Positions 10,770 through 21,964 of a stretch of 25,549 nucleotides of DNA are shown one piece after another; the first letter of the stretch is position 1; each line of letters opens with the position of its first letter. The stretch comes from Ophiothrix spiculata (Eukaryota > Echinodermata > Ophiuroidea > Amphilepidida > Ophiotrichidae): the NCBI GenBank assembly GCA_000969725.1, contig JXSR01S010372.1; one strand, 5' to 3'. The notes beneath the pieces were generated by a model. That model was given only the letters and a program-made list of their open reading frames with translations. It had not been told where the DNA came from and made no database searches. Both the position numbers and the translations under genes were made by a program.

Positions 10770-10898
10770 GGGCCCATATTCATGAAACACCGCTAACTCT
10801 AGTTGGCTGCTAACCTATTGTATACCTGTCAACATTTGACAGGTAAGCAAAGATTTAGCAGCCAACTAGAGTTAGCGGTGTTTCATGAATATGGGCCC
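10770..10898. mobile_element. Foldback element with 44-bp perfect arms and nested hairpin
   Basis: The left arm (10770-10813) and right arm (10855-10898) are exact inverted complements over 44 bases, starting GGGCCCATATTCATGAAAC. The 41-base loop contains a second perfect stem: ACCTGTCAA (10824-10832), loop CAT, TTGACAGGT (10836-10844). If the element is taken as 10771-10897 (GGCCC to GGGCC), a CAG trinucleotide lies directly on each side (10768-10770 and 10898-10900), a plausible 3-bp target duplication of the CWG type known for Harbinger elements. There is no coding capacity. Perfect arms suggest a young or repaired copy. Confidence 0.9.
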
Positions 10899-13440
10899 AG
10901 AGAGGTAAAAAGAAGAAACTGGCAGTATATGCCATGGCAAGGAAAAGGTTAAGAAAGATGCTTGCCTGCGAGAATGACATGGATACATCGACTTCATTTC
11001 CATCTTCAAACAAAGATGGAAGGCGGAATCACACATGTCTTGTCAGAAAAATATGGCTCATGTCACTTTAGGGATTTTGTTAGATTTGAACTAGATTTTA
11101 TCTTTGACATTTCCAATCAAGTTTGATTGAATAAGTTACGACACGTGGTATTTACCTTCGGCAATATTATCAAATATGTAGGCATATAACTTTTTAGGAC
11201 TATATCTAGTCATGAATTTTTCAGTAACAGTGATGTTATACAATGTGTATATATTTTTAATACTTTCAACTACCTTCAAGGTAAAAAAAAAAAACCTTTT
11301 GTATTTTATGTTACATTAGATATGTTTCTGTAAATTTACAGATCCTATGCTTGTGCAATTCAAAATAGAGTATCGTATTAAACTGGGGTGACTTTGAACA
11401 AAACCTAGACGAGAGGGTTCGCAAAACGGACAATTTGCCTGATGGTACTTCGTAAAGGATTTCAGCCATCATATCAATGGCTTGTTGTTAAAATCCTTTA
11501 CAAACCACCTCTAGGATGTACTTCACAAAATCATATCGCCTCCTACTAACTGTTTTAAAATGTAATTAGCGCTGAAACCAACCAAATCGAAGTTCCTAAA
11601 AACAAGCGGGATAATAATTAGACCCTAGATTAGTCATTGTGTTTTGATTAAATGTTTTTCCTAAATCTTTCCTCAGCATCTGACCTTATACAATGCCCAT
11701 ATAGTCCATATTTCGACTGACTTTTGACCCTTTTCTTTGCAGTCTTCCACACATGCAAAATAGAAATATTTGGCAATAATGGCTGAAGTAGCAGACGCCA
11801 CTTTGAAATGGGCTTTCGCGAAATCAAGCCGATTACCCCATATCAAAATCCATCTTACATGCAAGGATACGTCATAATTTTGAAGATTAATATAATGAGA
11901 ACAAGAGCTATTCATTAATTTGACTGGGAAATTACAATAATTGACCTTTGTTTAACAAGAATATGTCAGCATTTGTAAAATCGAGACAATGGATTGCATA
12001 TTGACCTCGAGTTTCTAGACAATACTATCGATCGGAATAATCCGTTAAAACTCTAATCAAAATAAAAAAAAAAAAAATCACATAGTGCCAAATATTCCAA
12101 ATGAACATTTTTATCATTGTAGAAATATGAAGTAATGAGCAAATCTTTTCTTCAAATTAGGATCCACAGTACATGTCAAGGACAGATTATAAATTAAAAT
12201 GAAAAGACCAAGCTAACTGGCCTTGCGTCACAAATAGGTACGTCAAATATCATGGATCTGTTACATATTACACTAAAAAAATTGTAGAAAACGTGCATTT
12301 TTGCTAAAACTTCTTTACGTAATTGGGTTGGTTGACCAAAATGCACTTTTATTTTATTTTGCACCCTGTATAATTTTTACCCATCCCTAAAATTAGACTT
12401 AATCCTCGGAAAGTAAGCTTTCCAGCAATATCTAACTTTGTAGGTTTAAGTGTATATATTCAGAATTACGATCCGTTGAATACAAATTGGCATGGTTTTA
12501 CCAATGTTTTTGTGTGAAACAAAAAATATGACCAGTTAATGACTTACGTCCAACTATGGAATTGTTTGAAAAACAATAATTATCATTGAAAGTAGTGTAT
12601 TATGAATAATCAAAATATTACAGATGAGTAATCATTGCAAAATGTGCCGTGATGCGAAAAATATTTTACCGTTATGAACATTTTGGTAAATGGTAGAACA
12701 TTTTACAACATAGCAAAACATTAACAACATGAGAAAAAACCAAAATAACAATTTTCATTCCGAATGAAAATTTAACATAGTGCTGAAAATCTATCACCAT
12801 GAGAAAACTTCTGAATGAAAATGACTATACAAATGACGAAGTGTATCTAGCCCTTAACGGTATTTTAAAACTCATTCAAATCACGACTGAAAATGTACGC
12901 CTATCCTCAGTAGCTCTTTTTCATACCGTGTATTTTATATGATTGTTTTTCCTGTAGTTTTCTTACCTCGTTGCTTAAGTTGGGAGGAGAAACGCAACCA
13001 GACATCATCTGAATTTGCAAAACCTTCAAACAACAGTTTTTTCAATAACCAATTAACTAAAGCAGCACTTCCAATAATAATATTAGTAGGTATTCATAGC
13101 CTTGATATCGTGAATTAATATTGCATTTATGTATTACATGGTAGGTGCCTCAAGGTAGATAGGAATCAAAATATTTTGATTACATAAATGGCGCGTAACC
13201 ATCACATCTAGTTAGGTTTTTATTTGCTGTTCCCAAGATTTATTTGAGGGTATTTATTTATCTCAAATATGACATCTCATGCTGGTTCGTAATATTGATT
13301 GGGATTTAATAAAGGCATCTAAACATTAATTTATTGGTGACTCTTTTCTATTCGGAAATTTGTTGATAATATTATTTGTGTCACTCTATAGGTATCTTCA
13401 TTTGAAAAAAGGAAGTAAATCTTAAAAAGTAATACATAAA
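10899..13440. other. No gene seen; small hairpins only
   Basis: AT-rich. A hairpin at 11452-11501 pairs GTAAAGGATTT with AAATCCTTTAC, and an inner AGCCAT with ATGGCT. A second at 12750-12772 pairs AATTTTCATT with AATGAAAATT across a CCG loop. There are A-runs near 11285 and 12065. CACCCTGTATA near 12363 resembles a lone mariner-type end, but no partner was found. Confidence 0.5.
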
Positions 13441-13473
13441 CAAAGCAAACAAGCAAACAAACAAACAAACAAA

Positions 13474-13504
<31 letters not shown>

Positions 13505-13506
13505 AC
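13441..13506 (+). repeat. Compound microsatellite (CAAA)n-(TAAA)n
   Basis: An imperfect CAAA run (to about 13472) passes into a pure TAAA run (to about 13505). The two tetranucleotides differ by one base, so one probably arose from the other by slippage after a substitution. Confidence 0.95.
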
Positions 13507-14013
13507 AGTATCAAATACAATACTGGAACTGTGTATATATTGTGTGTCTTGTGTTTTTATGACAAGTGAGTTTTTTCATTATCACAATGAAGAACTAGCA
13601 AAAAATAAAAAAAGCAAATACAGAAAATAATTTAAAGACCACAATGAGTCATTATTTATAAAAGCAATAATCTAAGTGAGCTATTTTGTCATTGTTTAGA
13701 AAGAAAACATGTCTTGGTCGCAGGAAGCCTCTATTCGTTATCTCGTGACTAGCAGGTGATCATTAATCCGGCCATTCCTATACCCGGGTTGCCTTATACA
13801 TAGGTATGAATTGAACTGGGTTGAATGATATTTGAAAGGATTTTTGTGAGCTACAATATGGATGAAAATGTAACGGCAGGATTAGAGCAAACTGAGTAGG
13901 GATTAACGTTAAAGGTTAAAAGATAAAACAACCAAGGAGTTATGTATATGTAGGGCAAATGATATCCAGGTTAGGTAAATGAAGTACCGTATGAAATATT
14001 TAAAGCTAAAGAT
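13507..14013. other. No gene seen
   Basis: AT-rich sequence between two microsatellites with no recognisable feature. Confidence 0.5.
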
Positions 14014-14036
14014 CTTTTCTTTTCTTTTCTTTTCTT
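14014..14036 (+). repeat. (CTTTT)n microsatellite
   Basis: Four full CTTTT units plus a partial unit, a pure pyrimidine tract on the + strand. Confidence 0.9.
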
Positions 14037-15135
14037 CATGATATGTTGATCTCAATGACAAGGCTGTCCCTTCTGTGATATTCATTTACCTAATAAATTG
14101 TTGAACTTTAGGTTAGGTTATAAAACTTATAAACTTTTATCCTAAAATATTTACTAATATTTAACCAAATATTTTGTCAGTTGCTGTATACATTCGACCA
14201 ATTTAAATGTTTGCCATCTGATAAACTCTCAAAACAACAAACACCCTCACTTTCACACATTTGACAAATCAGCATTTTCTATAACCGGCATATTATGAAA
14301 GTTTTCAACCATATTTGGCATGCAAGAATAAATTAAATTCAAGTGTAAATGAGATTGACAGTCAGAAAACCACTAGTTCAATTGAACGAGTGAAACGGTA
14401 TCTATATTGATTAAGTTAGGGAATCATTCATGACTCCATCCGGAATCAACTTTTCCCAGCTAGCGGTCAACGGCCCATAAATTTGGAATCTGCTCCTTTT
14501 AAACATGTGATGCTAAAGGTTGTATACGCTTCATTGTTATTTCAAACATTTTTTTCGTGTGTATGTCTATAAATGTTGAATCAGACTAATCGTATCATCT
14601 TGATATATTGTAACCCAAAACACATGCACGTATACTAGCAAAAACTCCACCTGCTCTGGTAATGATAACCTATTTATATTACCTAATAAAGTAAATGGGT
14701 CTGAATAATTCCATGAGACAACTAAATCATTAAAATGACTACTCAAGTCAATACCGAGCAAAGCAGAACAACGGTGTATATAGGGCCCTGAATTGACTTC
14801 TAAATATCAAAACACAGTCCCTGTAGGCAAACCTGTCATATCATGGATAAAATATTGGTTTAATAAGATGCACTAGATTTCCATGTATGGTCATATGACG
14901 TAAGGATATAGTCTGTAAGGTGTGTCGGCTGCTTTTTGTGTCGTCTGCACGGTTTGGCGATTACATTAGGTAAAATGGTAGTTTCCTCCAGAATGATTAT
15001 TGCATATCCTGGTACATTTATTAACAAACGCACAGGTATGTGCCCTAGTTATTGTTTATTTAAGCTGACACCATATTTATGGGGTTCTTTCCCCTCCCCG
15101 TAATGTAATTAAATGCCTAACGTGTAATAAATGTA
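14037..15135. other. No gene seen
   Basis: AT-rich. The 64-codon minus-strand frame at 14567-14761 has no recognisable motif. GGGCCC at about 14784 and GGCCCATA at about 14473 do not pair into an element. Confidence 0.5.
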
Positions 15136-15318
15136 CATTGAAAACTCATTATAAAGAAATCTCATATAAGAGAAATCCTGTTATAAAGAAATATTTTTCT
15201 ATACCATTTAGCTAGTATTTTCCCTTTTTTTTTGATTTTCAAACCCTGATATAAATAAAGTTTGGATATAAAGAATTAATTTGTCTGTTCCCAGCAACTT
15301 CGGTATAAGAGTACGGTA
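15136..15318. mobile_element. Possible Tigger/pogo-like DNA transposon remnant
   Basis: Repeated TATAAAGAA-like words occur in two subterminal clusters (about 15149-15192 and 15247-15275), followed by TTCGGTATAAGAG near the right end. The order (AAACTC plus TATAAAG units, then GTTCCCAGCAACTTCGGTATAAGAG) recalls the subterminal TTATAACGAA repeats of Tigger-type elements. The ends are only partly inverted (ACTCATTATA against ACTCTTATA). Boundaries are approximate and the family call rests on remembered resemblance. Confidence 0.4.
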
Positions 15319-18011
15319 ATAATTTTTGCCCAAAATTGTTGTGCTCTGAGAATCCAATTTAGAAACCCTTGCATATTCATATATATGAAAAACAAATTTC
15401 AATTTTATTTCTGTCCATAACTTGAACGTTTGAATATATAGACAATATAAAATTACAGCAAAATTATCTTTTCATTTATGAACACTGATAATGTAGCAAA
15501 TTTATCCAGGCGTGTAAAGTAACTTAGCAAAAATTTAATCGATTTGTATTGTCATAGCAACCATTGTTAGTGATGACGTAAGGGATAGGGAAGTTTCACT
15601 GGAGTAGATATACCCTGGGTTACTGGGCTGCACAGAGGCAAATGTGTGGTAAAGGTTCTGGTAAATTGGTTGTAGGTAATTATTACACTACCCTTCCAGC
15701 TTCTCCCGGCATTTCCTCATATTTGGTCATTTGCGCAATATTTTTCAACGAATTGTGACCCTTACGTTAAGATTTATCAATAATGGGTCCTTATCCCTGT
15801 CCTCGTGCTACACAGCGGGCTAAATGTGTATCTGCTTTTCTGCCTTGCGTTCATGGTACAAAAAAAGTACCGTCGTATATATATATATTTTTAATTTTAA
15901 GGTACTAATTATCGCCAATTGCTCGGTTAGTCCTCGCTAGCTGAAACATCACATCTGATTAAAGTCATTCATGGGTAAATTTAAAGAGTAGACAAATGCA
16001 TTCGTTTTAAAAGGAGACTACGTATATATGTTTAACATTCCGAATTCTAGATTAACTGAACAAGTGCATGAGGAGGCAAGAAATACAGGCACTTGCCATT
16101 GTGATTAAGCCTACAATTAATCGTCATTTCTAGCATGCATGTATATAGTTTGGCTCTGTTAAGACACAATATTTTGGTTAATTAGCTGGTCACCTATCAT
16201 CATTTGAGCATGAGATTAAGATAGATGTTGTTGGGAAATTATATCTAGGCCAAAGTTATATAGCTTGACTAATGTTTTGTATCAGAGAACACATCAGTAC
16301 ACACGACACGAAGAAAACCCCTCCAAAATGGCAAATCCATTTAACCACGGACGCTTTCTCCGTCACTATTTATTTTATTTTCGAGTCAAGTGATGGTAAT
16401 ACAGATTCTCCTTTATCTACATGTATTTTTACCATTTTTCCCGGGGGACCTCAAGCATTACGTTTCACATTTAGGCACTATAAATAGAAGGAAAGCCTCA
16501 TTTACATTGTACATTTAATTTGTAAGCTATTCGATAACATCTGACCTTTGATCAAGGAAATAATAGCTATGACTATTGCCATTTCGCTGGAACAGATTTG
16601 CAGTTTTGAATTTTGAAATCGCTTTTTCCCGGTGTCTTCGTATCCTGGTTTAGTCTCTTATTTTTTTTATTGTAGCCCCAAGGTACTTATACTCGATAAA
16701 AGATTTCTTTGTAATATGTGGTTGATGGTCTTTAGGGTGTTATCATGGTCATTCTACATAACACATCTCTTTTACATGGTTTTGGTCAGTTTCAAATTGT
16801 ATTTGTTTTGGCAAGTGAATTTAAGAGAAACGAAAACATTAAGGCAACTTATTCACACCGTTATTATATTTGAATTGGTTTAGAATAAGTCATTTTTAGT
16901 TAGGAGACATTTGGAAACAGCCATTGATTACAAACGGACTCGTGCACTCAACAGATCAAAAGTATTTTTGTTTGTTTTATTTTAGACGTAAGTTCGGACC
17001 AAGACTAACATATCACTGAGTTTTACCACACTCTAACAGCTTAGGTATTTTACTCTATCAAAGAGATAACATAAATCTCTCTTGGTTGACAGGGATTGCA
17101 CTTGAATTGCAAACACGCTTAATGTATCTATTCTAAATTAAAGTTGTCAAGAAGAAGCGGATTGCCTTGACCATGGAATTTAGTGAGACGGATAAACAGA
17201 AGCTGAATACAGTGTTGGGAATTCTTTGATGTGCGATGGTTTGTACTTATCTTTTTAACTGATTTATGTTGATAGACAGAATAGTACATGTCTTTTAATG
17301 TAGATAGACAATTTAGTTGGGACTTCGTTCTGTTTATTTCCAATTATTCCCTTTAATATATTTGTTTTCAAATCTGATAAGAAGTGTGGATAATTAATAA
17401 CATATACCATCATTTTAATTTTAAGGTATCCGGCACTGGCTTACCAACACTGGCCCTATCATTTTGCAAGCTCTGCTCTCTTTAGGGTCAGCCCATCATT
17501 GCCGCATCCTTACATGCTTTGTGTTTTATTTTTATATGATGAAATAAATGAAACTGAATAAAGCAAACACACACCAACAAATTAACAAATAAAATAAACA
17601 TAAAATAACACAATTTGTTACTTATTGATAGATAAAACATATCATTATCAATGATGATCGTAATTTGTGACAATGATTAACTTTCTAACGATATTTTATG
17701 TACCAAATTAAATGCGCGTTTTTATAAATTGTATTCTTTTGCCACCAAAAACCACTCAAGGGAAAAATGTACGATGCTAACTTAATATATTTAAGTACTG
17801 TAAGTACTGCAAGATAGCAATATTATTCTTAGATCCAATATTTTAAACGAATAGTCAAAGAAATGGTTGTACATTTCGTTGAAAATAAAGTAGAAGTATA
17901 AATGGCTAAGAGTATTTACTATTGAACCACGTATAATATAAATAAGTAAATACATGTGCCTACCTGACACACCATTCACATTATAAGAAGATTTTCGTTC
18001 AAATTTCAAAG
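15319..18011. other. No gene seen
   Basis: Mostly AT-rich sequence with short frames only (for example 16272-16487 and 16632-16883 on +, 17128-17343 on -), none with recognisable domains. A short (TA)n run lies near 15880-15890. Confidence 0.5.
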
Positions 18012-18314
18012 GAAACAGAGGAAGAGGTGGTTGCGCGCACCCCCAAATTTGACAATGTACAAAAAAGGTCCACAAAATTCCCTAAATATCCACAAAAGAG
18101 AACACCCAAAGCATCAAAACACAAAAATGTAGGTCGTTTCTTAATAAAACACCTCACAAAATACTTTGAAATCTACTGACATTTTTTTTTGCTTGTCACT
18201 TTGTCAAAACCACTAAAATTAGTTTAGGGTCGACCAAAACTGATTTTTTCCCTCCAATAGGTCCACCTTTTGAAAATCTGCACCCCCCTTGAAAAAATCC
18301 TGGCTACGGGCCTG
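18012..18314 (-). mobile_element. Transposon-like dispersed repeat fragment
   Basis: Read on the minus strand it starts CAGGCCCGTAGCCAGGATTT at 18314 and continues with a G-run and GGTGCAGATTTTCAAAAGG. Towards 18030 it has GGGGGTGCGCGCAACC. This layout of a CAGGCCCGTAGCCAGG end, internal G-rich GGTGC blocks and GTGGACC words resembles a repeat I associate with marine invertebrate genomes, but I cannot name the family. The matching terminus near 18012 is not recognisable, so the copy is decayed or truncated there. The 94-codon minus-strand frame at 17791-18075 is an accident of this repeat and its flank. Confidence 0.45.
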
Positions 18315-18625
18315 GATAGGTCTACTTCTCTGAAAATAGATACCATACAGCACAGGAGATATTAAATAAATGTCGTCAATAACTCAATCCACAAGGTCAA
18401 ATGTTGAACCGTTATCGATCAGGTTATTAGTTCTGCGTGTTAAGCTGAAAACATTGTTTTTTTGAGCTACCAAATATTTGGTGCAACAAGTCTTGGTTAT
18501 CTTATAATCTGATATATAGTTCTAATGTATTTATATATAATTCCAATGTATTTTCTATTAATAACGGAGGCTTGGTGATTAAAAATCAATACTACCTCAT
18601 TGAGGAGTATTTGGTGAAATGTTTG

Positions 18626-19085
18626 GTTATTATTAAAGCACTTATATAGCGCTCTACATTAACACAGCGCTCATACATACAACAAGAATACAAATAAATA
18701 AGTGAAACAACAACAATACAAGCAAAGCAAGAGAAAAACCAACTTCGGAAACAAATGTATCTTCAGATGACGTTTGAAAACAGGCACAGGCTCGCTCTCT
18801 CTGATGAACAGAGGCAATTTATTCCGAATCCTAGGGGCGAAAACAGCAAAAGAGCAGTCGCCAGCACCTTTATACGATCGAATGGTGGCGAGGCGAGTTG
18901 CATCAGATGATGAGCGTAGTCTGCGCCTGCTTCCAATATCATCGGGGTTGTTGAGGACCGAGAGAAGATCTTGTTAGTACACAGGAGCGATTCTGGAGAT
19001 ACACAGTTTGTAAACCTGTAACTAAACTTGATTCTTTCCTTGATAGGAAGCCAGTGTAAGGTTGTCATCAAGTCATCAGAGCACC
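18626..19085 (-). mobile_element. 5'-truncated LINE 3' end (CR1/L2-like)
   Basis: The minus strand carries the C-terminal end of a LINE reverse transcriptase reading frame, a stop at 18671-18673, and then a short 3' region with GAGCGCTATATAAGTGC and a terminal AATAATAA-type tail near 18629-18639. A simple trinucleotide-like tail after a GCGCTATATAA motif is typical of CR1/L2-type LINEs. Only the last few hundred bases are present, as expected for 5' truncation during insertion. The boundary with the foldback arm lies near 19085. Confidence 0.75.
18671..19085 (-). pseudogene. Reverse transcriptase C-terminal relic (LINE)
   Basis: The upstream frame (19071 down to about 18955) reads TTLHWLPIKERIKF, matching the LHWLPI..RI.FK motif found near the end of many LINE ORF2 proteins. 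The downstream frame (18973 to 18671) reads NNPDDIGSRRRLRSSSD, then GDCSFAVFAPRIRNKLP and FKRHLKIHLF. These correspond to the usual GDR-FSVAAP-LWN-LP and F-LKTHLF blocks, in the expected order and spacing. A frameshift near 18950-18973 separates the two parts. The catalytic FADD region and endonuclease are absent. The sequence is a dead remnant. The opposite-strand 67-codon frame at 18774-18977 is a shadow. Confidence 0.75.
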
Positions 19086-19196
19086 TGTGATTTACAACAC
19101 CAATTATCCGTTATTGATTAGAAGATGCATTGGAATTATATTACTAGATTATAAGATAACAAAGACACAAAATATTTGGTAGCTCAAAAAGAACTG

Positions 19197-20371
19197 TAAT
19201 TTGACCCTTATACTTAAGAGAATCAGTGTGAATGCTTAGTGAAATGTTATCCGGAGATGTTGCGTAAATACAGCAAGAATATTCCCACAAACACCACTTC
19301 ATGTAAATGCAATTTTGTTAAAAGCAGACAAGGCTTCTTATGCCACTTTAATGAATTGAAGTTTTTAACACAATATGTAATTATATGCCCAAGGTGAGGG
19401 CTATTTTCATCCGAGATATTATTCTCTGCATCGTAAGAAACTAGGAAAGAATTCAATAACCGATCGTCAATCAATGAATACAGATTCAATAATCTTGATT
19501 CGATTTTGTGTAGAAACCAATATTGAAGACACGTTTGCTAGCATTTATATAGATTTATAATGATAAATTAACACCATGTATGTTTTCACTCCAAGTGATA
19601 ATAATTGCATCATGTCTTTGATTTTTTCCTAGGAGTTATAGCCAGAAATATAATCTATATGGTCTTAAAATGTTGGCTGGCAAAGGATTTGTGATTTTTG
19701 TTCATTTAAATCCTGAATATTTTACCCCAATCAAAGTCAAGTCACAAAAATGAAATTGCCTTAAACTTATCTTTGAGATATTTCTATCAAAAATGAGGTC
19801 AAAAAGGTGTAGACCTATTTTATGTCCTCATTGTCATGACGTTGACAGTTCTTGGGGACATAAACGTCTATTAATTCAAGGCCAAAACAGAAACACAACA
19901 GTACAAAGTGGAAGCCATTTTGATTACCAGTTAAGTTGACTACACAAATGTGAAATTAAAAATCCAACGAGAGTAAGTAATTAATCGTACATTGAAGTCG
20001 CCGAGAAAGTGGGGGTGGGGGGTTGAAAGATGATTGATCCACAAGATTTTGTTTCACAAAAATTAAGGTTTCCATCCCTACAAACGACGGAAAAGTGTCC
20101 AGATATTTTTTCGCTTCATAAATATATTTCCTCGAATGATATGACAAATGAAACATAGTTTGAAATGTTGTAGAGTGTATTACAACTTTACAATCCCTAG
20201 TTTTGGTATGTAACATAGGTTTATATTATTAAAAAACAGTCAAAATATTTATACACGGAATGTGTTATTACTAATTGGTAATACCTAATCCAATAATTCT
20301 GAAAATAATTCAAAACATCTGCAATCCAGACATCTGTTTACTCCGTCGTATTTTAATACGAATTATTAAAA
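19197..20371. other. No gene seen; one hairpin
   Basis: AT-rich. At 19819-19864, TTTATGTCC pairs with GGACATAAA, and an inner TGTCA pairs with TGACA. A G-rich patch (about 20008-20022) interrupts the AT-rich background. Frames at 19247-19489 and 19956-20216 (minus) show no domains. Confidence 0.5.
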
Positions 20372-20650
20372 TGATTATCAAACAGATCTCTTAACTTAAC
20401 TAGCAACAAATCCACTCGTTTGCATCATAATATATCGGACTTGGGAACTGCAGGTTAAAAACAAACCCAAAACAAGCTTATTAATTCCAAGTTTCGAGAC
20501 GTCTTATGATATTGTTTTAATCATCCCACAGATCTCTTAACTAACAACAAATCCGCTCTTTTGCATCATCATTATATATCGGAAGGTTAAAAACAAAACC
20601 AAAACAAGCTTATTAATTCTAAGTTTCGAGACGTCTTATATTATTGTTTT
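20372..20650 (+). repeat. Tandem duplication, units of about 146 and 132 bp
   Basis: Unit 1 (about 20372-20517) and unit 2 (about 20518-20650) share CAGATCTCTTAACT, AACAACAAATCC, AAAACAAGCTTATTAATTC and AAGTTTCGAGACGTCTTAT. Unit 2 lacks about 14 bases after ATATATCGGA (the GGGAACTGCA region of unit 1). No coding frame spans them. Confidence 0.92.
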
Positions 20651-21866
20651 GACACACATTTATATAAATATTTATATCACAAAATTCTTTATAGAAATTT
20701 ACTATTAGGGCTATTTAGCATATTTGTCAAACAACTAACTACATCGAGCTTACGTATTTCATTTTGTTTACAATCCTAACCAAATCTTCCTCTGTGTAAT
20801 TGAATATAATATTATCCAACCAAGTCTTCTTTTTTCTTTTCTTTTATTAAGTTGAATGTGTAACTTGAAGTCTAGTGCTTAAAATCTAACAAAGACTGGT
20901 AGTCTCATCATGTTACATTTATACATAAATCACACAAATCACATATTGTTTCGACAACCCACGTGAGACGTCATGAATAACATAAAAGCTGCACAAACGT
21001 GTTAAAAGCATATGGTATGATTGAATATGTCATAGTCTTGTTTGTTCATGATATTTGTAGCATGTAAAATGACATTCGTGCTTTGAATGTAGAGACGAAT
21101 ATTACCTGAGTACATGAGACGGTAAAGAAGTGAAGTACACAGATTTGCAAGATATGTTATTCTAGGTAGCCAGCCACATTTCACTACTGTTTGTTTTGAG
21201 CTACGCTGATAGTAGAGCATTTAACTATTGAAATTATTTAAACTTAAAAGCGATAAAAACAAATAGATCTATTTGATGTAATTATCAAGATAGGGTTTGG
21301 GCATGTTTTGGTACAAACATTACGAAACAACTTTAAAAAGAAGTCTACAATGCATTTGCAATTATAATCTGTTTTTATGAGTCAAATTTCATAGACAAAT
21401 TCTTTTGGAAAAAAAAACACATTTCGAATTTTTGGCGGGAATTTTTTGTTAAAAATGAAAAATTCACACGAATTAGTTAACTGGTCGCCATTTTGAATAA
21501 CAGACTTCATATGAATTGTATGGACTTGGTGTATCAGTGAGTACAGATTTAAAGATAGATAATACTGAGAACATTGTTTTTAAAGTGATCAAAATCCTGG
21601 ATCTAAATGGACCCCACCCCGTTGTGCATTACGTTAACAATATGTATCTAGCTAAAGTATTTGGTAACATCGCCTGATTCAATAGTAAAATGATGTAGAG
21701 TGCAAGTACTGAAAGTGACATCTATGGTATGATTTTCATAATATCAGTGTTCTTGTTGAAAGAAAATGCTTTTACATATTTAATCTATCAGATAAATATT
21801 GCCATAAATGATATCTCGTATGGTATTTAATTTTATCTTTTATCGTTGAAGAATTTTTTTTCCAAG
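20651..21866. other. No gene seen
   Basis: AT-rich. TTTTTGGCGGGAATTTTTT at about 21427-21445 and CGCCATTTTG at about 21487 are isolated GC-containing motifs. I do not claim function for them. Confidence 0.5.
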
Positions 21867-21964
21867 ATAAAAAAAATATGCAGTTAAAGTAGTATTTAAT
21901 ACAAAATATGCACTTCAAGTAATTTTTGATAAAAAAAATATGCACTTAAAGTAGTATTAAAAAA
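21867..21964 (+). repeat. Three tandem ~30-34-bp AT-rich units
   Basis: Units at about 21867-21900, 21901-21930 and 21931-21964 each carry AAAATATGCACTTAAAGTA or a close variant (CAGTTAAAGTA in the first, CACTTCAAGTA in the second), separated by A-runs and TATT. Confidence 0.85.

Larger units (their letters stand above)
18452..19196. mobile_element. 745-bp foldback element containing a LINE fragment
   Basis: The left arm (18452 to about 18588) and right arm (about 19086-19196) are inverted copies. Shared blocks in order are TTTTTGAGCTACCAAATATT, GTTATCTTATAATCT, ATATAATTCCAATG, AATAACGGA and TTGGTG. The left arm has about 20 extra bases (near 18513-18535). The space between the arms is mostly occupied by the 3' end of a LINE in minus orientation. 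No target-site duplication is obvious. This is either an insertion of a LINE into a pre-existing foldback or an element that captured LINE sequence. Confidence 0.85.

Noticed and set aside
12341..12372. Possible lone mariner-type end (CACCCTGTATA)
   Set aside because: No matching opposite terminus was found within several hundred bases.
17791..18075. 94-codon minus-strand frame
   Set aside because: It overlaps a dispersed repeat fragment and is hydrophobic by base composition, with no domain evidence.
21596..21625. AAAATCCTGGATCT followed by a C-rich stretch, like a transposon end
   Set aside because: Too short, with no partner terminus.
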